From NCBI GenBank assembly GCA_004379135.1, contig NBNI01000007.1, forward strand, positions 917,501 through 981,500: 64,000 bases of DNA, in the 5' to 3' direction. This DNA comes from Acidimicrobiales bacterium mtb01. GTDB taxonomy: Bacteria > Actinomycetota > Acidimicrobiia > Acidimicrobiales > Ilumatobacteraceae. A program made the translations under genes and the position numbers. The notes beneath the pieces were generated by a model. It saw only the letters and a program-made list of their open reading frames with translations. It had not been told where the DNA came from and searched no databases. This document shows, one piece after another, positions 1-8,600 of the stretch; positions within the stretch are counted from its first letter, which is position 1; each line of letters opens with the position of its first letter.

Positions 1-409
1 GGCCGTCCTCGCCGCCCGATTCGATGAGCAGGTCGCCGGCCTTGATGACCCTCTCGAAGATGCTCTGGTTGAAGCTCACGTTGTTGACGCGCTCGAGGGG
101 AATCTCGATGCCGCTCTTGGCGATGATCCCCTTGCGGGCGATGAGGCGATCGGACGTGATGACGAAGTGGGTCGTACGCCACGCCAACCACCGAACGGCG
201 AGCCACAGCAACGACACGATCGCCGCCGCTCCGAGCACCCACTTCAGGCCCCTCTCCCACGACTCGTCTCCCAACGCCACCGCCGACCACAAGAAGAGGA
301 CCGACGAGAACACGGTGGCAGCGGCCGACTTGGCGAAGAACCACCAGTGGGGATGGATGTCGAGTGCGACCTCTTCACCGTCGTTGAGCAGGCGTTGCGG
401 GTAGGGCAT
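1..409 (-). CDS. PH-domain (bPH2) membrane protein, 3' end cut off
   Basis: Partial gene running off the left edge; 136 codons are visible from ATG at 409. Two hydrophobic segments (about residues 24-45 and 56-74) precede a stretch typical of bacterial PH domains: THFVITSDRLIARKGII, then IPLERVNNVSFNQSIFERV and a GDLLIES strand. Such short membrane-anchored PH proteins are common in actinobacteria and their exact role is unknown; envelope association is inferred. It is divergent from uvrD2. A TAATGT hexamer sits exactly 6 bases upstream of the ATG, so the mRNA is probably leaderless. The missing C-terminus cannot be judged. Confidence 0.85.
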   Translation of the reverse strand, partial: MPYPQRLLNDGEEVALDIHPHWWFFAKSAAATVFSSVLFLWSAVALGDESWERGLKWVLGAAAIVSLLWLAVRWLAWRTTHFVITSDRLIARKGIIAKSGIEIPLERVNNVSFNQSIFERVIKAGDLLIESGGEDG

Positions 410-463
410 GGGGGGACATTACCGCCCACGACCGATGCCGCACCGACCGCCTACTCTCGAGGC
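410..463. promoter_or_regulatory. Bidirectional leaderless promoter region
   Basis: The 54-base gap holds two opposed -10 hexamers. TACTCT at 452-457 ends 6 bases before the GTG of uvrD2. On the other strand TAATGT (421-416) ends 6 bases before the ATG of the PH gene. I see no Shine-Dalgarno motif for either gene. Confidence 0.6.
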
Positions 464-2353
464 GTGCCCACCACGACCGATGATCTCCTGCTCGGACTCG
501 ACGAGCAGCAACGATCGGCCGTGTTGTCGACGGCACCCCTCCTCGCCGTCATCGCCGGCGCGGGCTCGGGAAAGACCGCCGTGCTCACTCGTCGCCTGGC
601 CCATCGGGCTCTGAGCGAATCGATCGACCCGCAACACACCGTGGTGCTCACGTTCACACGACAAGCAGCCGACGAGTTGCGCCGACGCGTCGCCGGTTTC
701 GGCCTGAGCGACAAGCCGATCGCCGGCACGTTCCACTCGGTCGCCCTGTTGCTGTTGCGCCAGTTCTGGGACGATCGCGGGCGACGCCACCCCACCGTCG
801 TGTCCGATCGCGGTCGCCTGGTGGCCGAACTCCTCGGCGCCGACGCGCGGGGCCGCGTGTTCGACACCGTCGCCGATATCGACTGGATCCGTGCTCGCAA
901 TCTGTCGATCGAGCACATCGAGAAGGCCGAACTCACGCGCTCGTTGCGCCGCCCGATCGGCGAGCTCGCCCAGGTGATCGCCGATTACGAGGCCCTCAAG
1001 CGCAAGCGCGGCGTACTCGACCTCGACGACCTCCTTCTGCAGTCGTTGCGCCTCGTGAACGAAGACGGCAAGTTCTCCGCCGCCGTGCAGTGGCGGTTGC
1101 GTCACTTCTTCGTCGACGAAGCCCAGGATCTCAACCCGCTGCAGTTGGCCGTCCTCCAGGCCTGGCGCGGCGACCGCGACGATGCGACCATCGTTGGCGA
1201 TCCGGCGCAGGCCATCTACGGCTTCAACGGATCCGACCCGGGCATTCTCCTCGAACTCGAAAAGCACTTCGCCGGCGTCGAGGTCGTTCGACTCGACACG
1301 AACTATCGCTGCACACCCGAGATCGTCTTCGCCGGTCTCCGAGTTCTCCAACGCCTCGATGCGCCGCTTCCCGCGCTGCGCTCGGCGCGTTCGTCGGGCC
1401 GTCAACCGCTCGTCATCGAATACGCCGACGAATCGGCCGAGGCCGGTGGCGTGGCCGCATTCGTCGAACGCATGCGGGTCGAGCAGTGGCGCGACACCGC
1501 CATCCTGGCGCGTACCAACGCGCAACTTCCGGCGTTCCGAGCCGCGCTCGAAGCGGCCGGCGTGCCGTCGAGCCTGAACGCAAGCGCGTCGGCCGACCCG
1601 GTGCAGCGCGCCGTTCGCGAAGCCGCCGAACGCACCAACCGGCACCAACTCGCGGCCTGGAGCCGCGATGCCCGTGAACCGAGCGATGAGTCGGACGACG
1701 ACATCATGGCGCGTCGTCAGGTGGCCGATGCGGTCGACGAATTCCTGCGCGAGGGCGGCAAGGACGGGCTCGGGTTCTCCGCCTGGGCCCGCATCAACCG
1801 GCCCTTCCGCCGCGAGGACGACGGTGTCGAGTTGCTCACGTTCCACGCCGCCAAGGGCCGCGAGTGGTCGACCGTCATCGTGGTGGGAGCCGAGGACGGA
1901 CTCGTTCCCCACTCGTCGGCGCGCACCGGGGCCGAAGTCGCCGAGGAGATGCGCCTGTCGTACGTCGCGATCACGCGGGCATCCGATCGCCTCGTCGTCA
2001 CTCGAGCCGAATCCCGTCGGGGCCGACGAACCTCGCCGAGTCCGTATCTCGACGCGTTTCCACCCGACCCAGATCGCGAGGCGCCATCTCCCGAGTTCCT
2101 CGCCGGGCAGGTGGCCCGTCGAATCGAGCCGACACCGTCCGATCCGATCGCCGCTCGGTTGTTCGAGTGGCGCGATCAGGCGGCTCGATCGTCGCGCGTC
2201 GACCCGCGGCTCATCTGCAGCGATGCGACCATCGAACTCATCGCCCGAACCAAGCCTTCCACGATCGACGAACTGGCCGAGATCCCAGGAGTGGGCCGGC
2301 CGCTCGCCCACCGCGCGGGAACGCGAATTCTCGACGCGATCAGTCGGCGCTGA
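464..2353 (+). CDS. uvrD2: UvrD2-type superfamily 1 DNA helicase with HRDC domain
   Basis: A 629-residue ATP-dependent 3'-5' DNA helicase of the UvrD/Rep family. Visible motifs in order: Walker A AGAGSGKT (about residues 31-38), FTRQAADEL, FVDEAQDLNPLQ (motif II), GDPAQAIYGFNGSDP (motif III), TNYRC (motif IV), LLTFHAAKGREWSTV (motif V) and SYVAITRASDRL (motif VI). The last 70 or so residues form an HRDC domain ending in IDELAEIPGVG. This architecture matches actinobacterial UvrD2. Mycobacterial UvrD2 has a tetracysteine motif before its HRDC; only one Cys is visible in the C-terminal part here, so that motif is absent. GTG 464 was chosen because TACTCT lies 6 bases upstream; the open frame extends further 5' but into the divergent PH gene. 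The 3' end overlaps the convergent thioesterase by 14 bases. Confidence 0.92.
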   Translation: MPTTTDDLLLGLDEQQRSAVLSTAPLLAVIAGAGSGKTAVLTRRLAHRALSESIDPQHTVVLTFTRQAADELRRRVAGFGLSDKPIAGTFHSVALLLLRQFWDDRGRRHPTVVSDRGRLVAELLGADARGRVFDTVADIDWIRARNLSIEHIEKAELTRSLRRPIGELAQVIADYEALKRKRGVLDLDDLLLQSLRLVNEDGKFSAAVQWRLRHFFVDEAQDLNPLQLAVLQAWRGDRDDATIVGDPAQAIYGFNGSDPGILLELEKHFAGVEVVRLDTNYRCTPEIVFAGLRVLQRLDAPLPALRSARSSGRQPLVIEYADESAEAGGVAAFVERMRVEQWRDTAILARTNAQLPAFRAALEAAGVPSSLNASASADPVQRAVREAAERTNRHQLAAWSRDAREPSDESDDDIMARRQVADAVDEFLREGGKDGLGFSAWARINRPFRREDDGVELLTFHAAKGREWSTVIVVGAEDGLVPHSSARTGAEVAEEMRLSYVAITRASDRLVVTRAESRRGRRTSPSPYLDAFPPDPDREAPSPEFLAGQVARRIEPTPSDPIAARLFEWRDQAARSSRVDPRLICSDATIELIARTKPSTIDELAEIPGVGRPLAHRAGTRILDAISRR

Positions 2354-3047
2354 ACGCGCGTCCGCCGGCTTGGCCCAACTTCGCGAAGTCGATCGTGATG
2401 AAGAGCCCGACGGCCTCGGCGCACAGACGATCCCCGGCCATCACTTCGCCCGATGTGTAGATCTTGCGACCCTCCACCCGATCGAATCGACCGACCACCC
2501 GAAGTGGTGTGTGCAGCGGAGTCGGCGAGCGATACGAGATCTCCAGTCGACCGGTCATACCCGGGTTTCCCGACAACGCTTGAGCCAACCCGAGCACCTC
2601 GTCGAACAACGCGGCGATCACTCCGCCGTGCACATGTCCGGGAGGCCCTTCATAGGCGTCGCCGTAGGTGACCTCGGCGATCACTTCGCGTTCACTCGCC
2701 GTGAGGCGCACCGGCCCGGCCAACGGGTTCAACGGACCGGTCACCGGACTGTGGCTCTGGAACCCGGAGGGAACGCCACCCAGCGAACCTTCGGCCGTCC
2801 CGTGATAGGCGCGCCCGTGCGGACCGGCGGCGAGTTCACGGGCCGCGCGCTCCACGAGTTCGGCGATCGACGACACCGTCGCGTCGTCGGCCGTGGACGT
2901 GGCGATGTTCTGCATGACCGCTCGCACCGAATGCGCCAGGCGTACTCGCGGATGCTCGGACGGATACAGCTCGTCACGATTGGCCGGAAGACCCAGGACA
3001 CGGGCCGCCGACGAATCGTCGAAGTTCGACTTGTCGCGATCAGTCAT
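2340..3047 (-). CDS. PaaI-family hotdog-fold thioesterase
   Basis: A 235-residue protein whose C-terminal half is a hotdog acyl-CoA thioesterase: PPGHVHGGVIAALFDEVLG carries the HGG active-site signature, followed by RLEISYRSPTPLHTPLRV and a core strand GRFDRVEGRKIYTSG. The N-terminal 100 residues are less conserved and hydrophilic. The substrate is unknown, probably an acyl- or aryl-CoA. It is last in a three-gene reverse operon; its ATG overlaps the end of xthA by 8 bases, so translation is likely coupled. Its own stop overlaps the uvrD2 stop region by 14 bases. Confidence 0.82.
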   Translation of the reverse strand: MTDRDKSNFDDSSAARVLGLPANRDELYPSEHPRVRLAHSVRAVMQNIATSTADDATVSSIAELVERAARELAAGPHGRAYHGTAEGSLGGVPSGFQSHSPVTGPLNPLAGPVRLTASEREVIAEVTYGDAYEGPPGHVHGGVIAALFDEVLGLAQALSGNPGMTGRLEISYRSPTPLHTPLRVVGRFDRVEGRKIYTSGEVMAGDRLCAEAVGLFITIDFAKLGQAGGRAFSAD

Positions 3048-3813
3048 CGATGTCCACCAGAACCGGAGCGTGGTCGCTCGGTTGCTGACCCTTCCGGGCG
3101 TTGCGGTCGACGATCGTCCAACGGGTGCGATCGGCGATCGACGCCGTGACCATCAGGAGATCGATGCGCAGACCACGGCCCTGATGGAAGTCGCCCGAGC
3201 GGTAATCCCACCACGAAAACAGTCGATCCTGATCGTGCAAACGACGAAACACGTCGACGAGACCCCAGTTCTCGAGGGCGGCCAGCGCGTCGCGCTCGGC
3301 CGGGCTGACGTGGGTGGCACCCACGAACTTCTTCGGGTCGTACACATCGCGGTCGTCGGGGGCAATGTTGAAGTCCCCGGCCACCACCACCGCATCGGTG
3401 GGTTTCTGGTTCCGCTCGAGGTGGGCCAGCAGACGCTTCAGCCAGGCCAACTTGTAGGTGTAATGATCGTTGTCGAGCGCACGACCGTTGGGGACGTACA
3501 CCGAACTCACACGCACTCCCCCGCACGTTGCCGTCACCAAGCGGGCCTCGGGATCGGCCGCGGCGCCATCGGCGAATCCACGGACCTCATCGGTCAAGCC
3601 GACCCGCGACGCGATGGCGACTCCGTTCCACTGACCTTGGCCGTGGTGCACGGTGTCGTAGCCGAGTTCGGCGAACGCCATGTGCGGAAAGGCGTCCTCG
3701 GCGAGTTTGGTCTCCTGCATGCAGAGGACGTCGGGGCGGACGTCGGCCAGCCATTCCTGGACACGCGGAAGCCTCGCGCGCAGCGAGTTCACGTTCCAGG
3801 TCGCGATGCGCAC
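3040..3813 (-). CDS. xthA: Exodeoxyribonuclease III
   Basis: A 257-residue endonuclease/exonuclease/phosphatase-fold enzyme that cuts abasic sites and trims 3' ends in base excision repair. Diagnostic motifs: MRIATWNVNSLRAR at the N-terminus, VLCMQETKL with the metal-binding Glu, VYVPNGR, VVAGDFNIAPDDRDVY with the catalytic Asp and Asn, RIDLLMV, and the C-terminal SDHAPV with the catalytic Asp-His pair. Length is normal for the family. The start is 2 bases after the stop of the NYN-S1 gene, so they are almost certainly cotranscribed. That links a DNA repair enzyme with a predicted RNase. Confidence 0.95.
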   Translation of the reverse strand: MRIATWNVNSLRARLPRVQEWLADVRPDVLCMQETKLAEDAFPHMAFAELGYDTVHHGQGQWNGVAIASRVGLTDEVRGFADGAAADPEARLVTATCGGVRVSSVYVPNGRALDNDHYTYKLAWLKRLLAHLERNQKPTDAVVVAGDFNIAPDDRDVYDPKKFVGATHVSPAERDALAALENWGLVDVFRRLHDQDRLFSWWDYRSGDFHQGRGLRIDLLMVTASIADRTRWTIVDRNARKGQQPSDHAPVLVDIDD

Positions 3814-3815
3814 GA

Positions 3816-4943
3816 CTACTTCTTCGCGCCGGCGGCCTTGGTTGCCGACTTCTTCGTCGGCGGGTTCTTCTTGGCGGCCGTCTTCTTGGGCGTCGTCACC
3901 TTCTTGACGGCGGCTTTTTTGGCGACCGCCTTCTTGGGTGTCGCAACCTTCTTGGGCGCCGCCGTCTTCTTCGCGTCGGTCTTCTTCACAGCCGGCTTCT
4001 TCTCTGGTGCCTTCTTCGCCGGTGTCTTCTTCGCCGGCGCCTTCTTCTGAGCCGCACTCTTCGCCGGTGCCTTCTTCGTGCTCGGCTTCAGGTCGATGCT
4101 GCGTCGCGAAGCCACCACGGAGACCACCTCGAGCGTGACCTCCTGGCCGAGCCCCATGACTTCCCGTGCCGAGCGCGGCGGCGGTTCGCCCATCAGCCTC
4201 AGCGGGACGTAACCCCGCACCGATCCGAGGTCGACGTACGCACCGTGCGACGAGTAGCTCTCGACCTTGCCCACCACCACTGCACCCACGGGATGGTGTT
4301 CGACGAACTGGAGGAAGGGAAGGATCTCGTTCACCGTGCGACCCGACCCCGCGGACTCCGCGACCTGCTTCTTCGCGACCGGAGCCGACTCCTTCTTCTT
4401 CGGCATGACCGCGCCAGGCGGGGGCGCCTTCGGAACCGGCATGGGCTTCAGGGCCGCCGCCGACGGCTTGGGCGACTTCTTCTTCGTGTCACCCTTGGCC
4501 GCACTGGTGGCGCGCCGACTCTTCTCGCCGCGAACCGGCGTGCGAGTGACGAAGACCCACCCGACGTGGGGAACAGGCTTGCCGCCGATCAGGCGACCAT
4601 CGTCGAAGAGCCACGGGTAGTCGGCGTGGAACTCCTGGTAGCTGTCATTGGAGAGGATGCAGCCCTTCACTTTCTGAGCGATGCTCAGAACGAAGGCGTC
4701 ACCGCGACCCACCGTGCCGGCTGGTGGAGCGACCAACTCGTTGTTGTTGACCGCTTCGTCGAACTCGGCCACTTCCTTCTTGTCGATCCGGTGTCCGAAG
4801 GTGGCGTCGACGATGACCGTGATCAGGTCCTTGGGGTTCTCGGCCATGTATGCGGTCACGGCCTCGCTGAGTTGCTTGAGGCTCGGCTTCGACCGCCCTT
4901 CGGTGGCGATGTTCGAACCGTCGACGATCACGTGGCGAGCCAT
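3816..4943 (-). CDS. Zc3h12a-like NYN ribonuclease domain fused to S1 domain and histone H1-like tail
   Basis: A 375-residue three-part protein. Residues 1-155 look like an NYN/PIN (Zc3h12a-like) ribonuclease: HVIVDGSN at the start, ITVIVDATFGH, GRGDAFVLSIAQ, and CILSNDSYQEF, giving the set of acidic residues expected to bind metal. Residues about 218-288 form an S1 RNA-binding domain (VGAVVVGKVESYSSHGAYVDLG). The last 85 or so residues are KKAPAKK/KKTPAKK-type repeats like the tails of eukaryotic H1 and actinobacterial HupB. I infer a nucleic-acid-bound RNase. ATG 4943 was chosen over an upstream TTG because AGGAGG lies just before it (spacing 3 bases) and the protein then begins directly with the first beta strand. 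It leads the operon with xthA and the thioesterase. Confidence 0.75.
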   Translation of the reverse strand: MARHVIVDGSNIATEGRSKPSLKQLSEAVTAYMAENPKDLITVIVDATFGHRIDKKEVAEFDEAVNNNELVAPPAGTVGRGDAFVLSIAQKVKGCILSNDSYQEFHADYPWLFDDGRLIGGKPVPHVGWVFVTRTPVRGEKSRRATSAAKGDTKKKSPKPSAAALKPMPVPKAPPPGAVMPKKKESAPVAKKQVAESAGSGRTVNEILPFLQFVEHHPVGAVVVGKVESYSSHGAYVDLGSVRGYVPLRLMGEPPPRSAREVMGLGQEVTLEVVSVVASRRSIDLKPSTKKAPAKSAAQKKAPAKKTPAKKAPEKKPAVKKTDAKKTAAPKKVATPKKAVAKKAAVKKVTTPKKTAAKKNPPTKKSATKAAGAKK

Positions 4944-4990
4944 GGACCTCCTAGTCAACCATCCAGGGGGTGCCGGCGGCCGGTTCCCTC

Positions 4991-4996
4991 TACGAT
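4991..4996 (+). promoter_or_regulatory. -10 hexamer TACGAT of leaderless HAD gene
   Basis: TACGAT ends 6 bases before GTG 5003, the recurring leaderless spacing in this window. No Shine-Dalgarno sequence is present. Confidence 0.55.
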
Positions 4997-5002
4997 CGGG
5001 CC

Positions 5003-5674
5003 GTGACCCTTTCCGCGCAACCCGAAGCCCAGGTCAGAGCCGTCTTCTGGGATTTCGGCGGAGTGGTGCTCACCAGCCCGTTCGAGGCCTTCAACCGGTT
5101 CGAACGCGAGCGGGGCCTGCCCCCCGACACCATCCGAACGATCAACGCCACCAACCCCGACGACAACGCCTGGGCTCGCTTCGAGCGATCCGACATCGAT
5201 GCCGCCGGATTCGACGCGGCCTTCGCGGCGGACGCCCAGCGGGCGGGGCACAGCATCCGCGGCGCCGAGGTTCTGGCCCTCCTTCGCGGCGACATCCGGC
5301 CCGAGATGGTGCGTGCGCTCGACCAGGTGCGCGCCGCCGGCTACCTCATGGCCTGCCTCACGAACAACATGTCGGGCGGCGACGGTCGCACCGACTCGAC
5401 GGTCGATCCGCGGCAGAACGAGATCAATGCGGTGATGGCTCGATTCCACGCGGTGATCGAGAGTTCGAAGGTGGGCGTCCGCAAACCCGAGACCCGCTTC
5501 TACGAGATCGCGTGCGAATCGGTGGGGGTCGCGCCGAACGAGTGCGTGTTCCTCGACGACCTCGGCATCAATCTCAAGCCGGCCGCCGCAATGGGAATGC
5601 GAACGATCAAGGTCGTTTCGGCGCGTCAGGCTCTCGACGAACTCTCGTCGATTCTCGGTCTGACTCTCGGTTGA
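5003..5674 (+). CDS. HAD-IA family hydrolase
   Basis: A 223-residue haloacid dehalogenase-superfamily enzyme. Motif I is VFWDFGGVV (nucleophile Asp; the usual acidic residue two positions on is Gly), motif II CLTNN, motif III the Lys in VGVRKPETRFY, motif IV VFLDDLGINL. The pattern is that of the sEH/ACAD10 N-terminal phosphatase-like subgroup; the substrate cannot be predicted. GTG 5003 is preferred to the GTG at 4970 because of the TACGAT hexamer 6 bases before it. A second member of the same subgroup lies at 36562-37206. Convergent with kgd, 18 bases apart with no terminator visible. Confidence 0.85.
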   Translation: MTLSAQPEAQVRAVFWDFGGVVLTSPFEAFNRFERERGLPPDTIRTINATNPDDNAWARFERSDIDAAGFDAAFAADAQRAGHSIRGAEVLALLRGDIRPEMVRALDQVRAAGYLMACLTNNMSGGDGRTDSTVDPRQNEINAVMARFHAVIESSKVGVRKPETRFYEIACESVGVAPNECVFLDDLGINLKPAAAMGMRTIKVVSARQALDELSSILGLTLG

Positions 5675-5692
5675 TCGGGGAACGACGACCGA

Positions 5693-8600
5693 TCAGAGAC
5701 CGTCGAAGGTCTCGTCCATCAGATCGGCGAGTTCCTGATCGTGAACGGTCTTCGAGCCGGTGGCCGGGCTACCGCTGGCCACTCGGGCCACGTGGCGCAG
5801 GTCGTAGCCCTGCTCCTTCACGCGCCACGTGCGGTGTTCGACGAAGTGCCACGGACCCATGTTGCTCGGCTCTTCCTGCAACCAGACCACTTCGCGCGCG
5901 TTCGGGTAGCGCGACAGCAGATTGAACATCTGCTCGATCGGGAACGGGTAGAGCTGCTCGACGCGGATCACGGCGACCGGGGCCTTCCGCTTGTCGCGTT
6001 CGGCCATGGCGTCCCACGCCACCTTGCCCGAGCAGAACACCAAACGGCGCACTGACGACGGATCGGCGACGTTCGGATCGTCGAGGACCTCCTGGAACGA
6101 GCCCTTCTCGAGTTCGGACACCGGTGAGCGGCTCTCCTTCATGCGCAACGGCTGCTTGGGCGTGAAGATCACGAGCGGCTTGCGCACTTCGCGGTGCATC
6201 TGTCGACGCAGCACGTGGAAGTACTGCGACGCCGTCGTCGCGTTGACGACCTGGATGTTGTCCTCGGCGCACAAGGTGAGGAATCGTTCGATGCGGGCCG
6301 ACGAGTGTTCGGGACCCTGGCCCTCGTAGCCGTGCGGCAGCAGCATGACGAGACCGTTGCGCTGACCCCACTTGTCCTCGGCGGCCACCAGATACTGGTC
6401 GATGATGATCTGCGCACCGTTCACGAAGTCGCCGAACTGGGCTTCCCACAGAACCAGCGCTTCGGAATTGGCGTGGGCATAGCCGTACTCGAATCCGAGT
6501 GCGGCGTACTCGCTCAGCAACGAGTCGTACACCCAGAACTTCTCGGCACCGGGAAGTTCGGAGAGCGGAATCCAGACCCGTTCGGTCTCGTAGTCGATGA
6601 GCGCCGCGTGGCGATGGCTGAACGTGCCGCGTCGCGAATCCTCGCCGGCCAGACGAACCGGCACACCTTCGAGCACCAATGATCCGAAGGCAAGGGATTC
6701 GGCGGTGGCCCACTCGACCTCGCCGCTTTCGTAGAGCTTGGTTCGCTGCTCGAACTGACGTCCGAGCTTTGGGTGCACGGTGAAGCCGCTCGGATAGTTG
6801 GTGAGTTGTGCGAACACCTTGTCGAGGACCGGGCGAGCGACGCCCGTTTCGACGTGCGGCAGAACGCCGACCGGTCGTGGCGGTTTGGCCACCTTGGTGG
6901 GTGCCGGCGCGTGGGCCCGTGTGTCGTCGAGGGCTTGCTGCAACTTCGACTGGAAGTCGTCGAGAGCGCTTTCGGCCTCCTCGACCGTGATGTCGCCACG
7001 ACCGACGAGTGCCTCGACGTACAACTTGCGAACGCTGCGCTTCTCGGCGATGGCCTTGTACATGAGCGGCTGCGTGTAGCTCGGGTCGTCGCCTTCGTTG
7101 TGACCGTGGCGGCGGTAGCACACCATGTCGATGACGACGTCCTTGTGGAACCGCTGGCGGTACTCGAACGCGAGACGTGCGACGCGCAGACACGCCTCGG
7201 GGTCGTCTCCGTTCACGTGGAAGATCGGGGCCTGGATGGTCTTGGCCACGTCCGAGCAGTACAGCGACGACCGCGCGAACTGGGGTGCCGTCGTGAATCC
7301 GATCTGGTTGTTGATGATCAGGTGGATGGTTCCGCCGACCCGGTAGCCCATGATGTCGCTCATCGCGAGGCACTCGGGCACCACTCCCTGACCGGCGAAG
7401 GCCGCGTCGCCGTGGATGAGGATCGGCAACGCCGGGAACGAACCGGGCGGATCGATCTGATCCTGCTGCGCGCGAATCATGCCCAGAACGATGGGGTCGA
7501 CGGTCTCGAGGTGACTCGGGTTGGACGCCAACTCGATCTTGATGGAGTTGCCGCTCGGGCTGGTGTGCGTTCCCGACGCACCGAGGTGGTACTTCACGTC
7601 GCCCGAACCCTGCACGGTGTCGGGATCGACGTGGCCTTCGAATTGCTTGAACAGCGATTCGAGGCTCTTGCCCATCACGTTGGCGAGAACGTTGAGACGC
7701 CCGCGGTGGGCCATTCCGATGACCGACGACACCTGTCCCGAGTTGGCGGCCAGCGACAGGATCTCATCGAGGATGGGCACCGCACTCTCGGCGCCTTCGA
7801 GACCGAACCGCTTGGTTCCGACGTACTTCGTGGCCAGGAACTTCTCGAAGGCCTCGGCGGCATTGAGCCGCTCGACGAGATGACGCTTCTCCTCCTTGGA
7901 GAGTTGGAACTCGACACCCTCGAAATGCGACTGGATCCAACGCTGTTCGTCGGTGTCCTGGATGTGCATGTACTCGACGCCGATCGTGCGGCAGTACGCG
8001 TCGCGCAGAACACCGAGCAAGTCGCCGAGCGACATGCGATCGCGGCCGGCCACACTGCCCGTTCCGGACACGGCACCGGTGAGGAACTCGCGGTCGAGAT
8101 CCCAGATGGTGAAGCCGTACGTGGCCGGGTCGAGTTCGACCGGCATCTTCGGCTCCTTCCAGCGCAGCGGATCGATGTCGGCGATGAGGTGGCCGCGGAC
8201 GCGGTGCACGCGGATGAGGGTGGCGATCTGCATCTGCTTCTGCAGGCGGGCCTCGTCGCTGTCGAGCGGGTTGACGTCGGAGCGCCACTTGACCGCTTCG
8301 TACGGGACACCGAGGCTTCGGAAGACGTCTTCGTAGAAGCCGTGATCGCCGATCAGCAACTCGTGGACGCGCTTCAGGAACAGGCCGCTCTCGGCGCCCT
8401 GGATGACGCGATGGTCGTACGTGCTCGTGACCGTGACGACCTTCGACACACCGAGCGTTCCGAGCGCGCGCTCGTCGGCGCCCTGGAACTCGGCTGGATA
8501 GTCGATGCTGCCCACCCCGACGATGACGCCCTGGCCCGGCATCAGGCGCGGAACGCTCTGAACGGTTCCGATGGTGCCCGGATTGGTGATGCTGACCGTC

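Noticed and set aside
419-2311. Long open frame antisense to the uvrD2 gene.
   Set aside because: It mirrors a conserved gene with all helicase motifs, has no recognisable domain, and is explained by the codon bias of GC-rich DNA.
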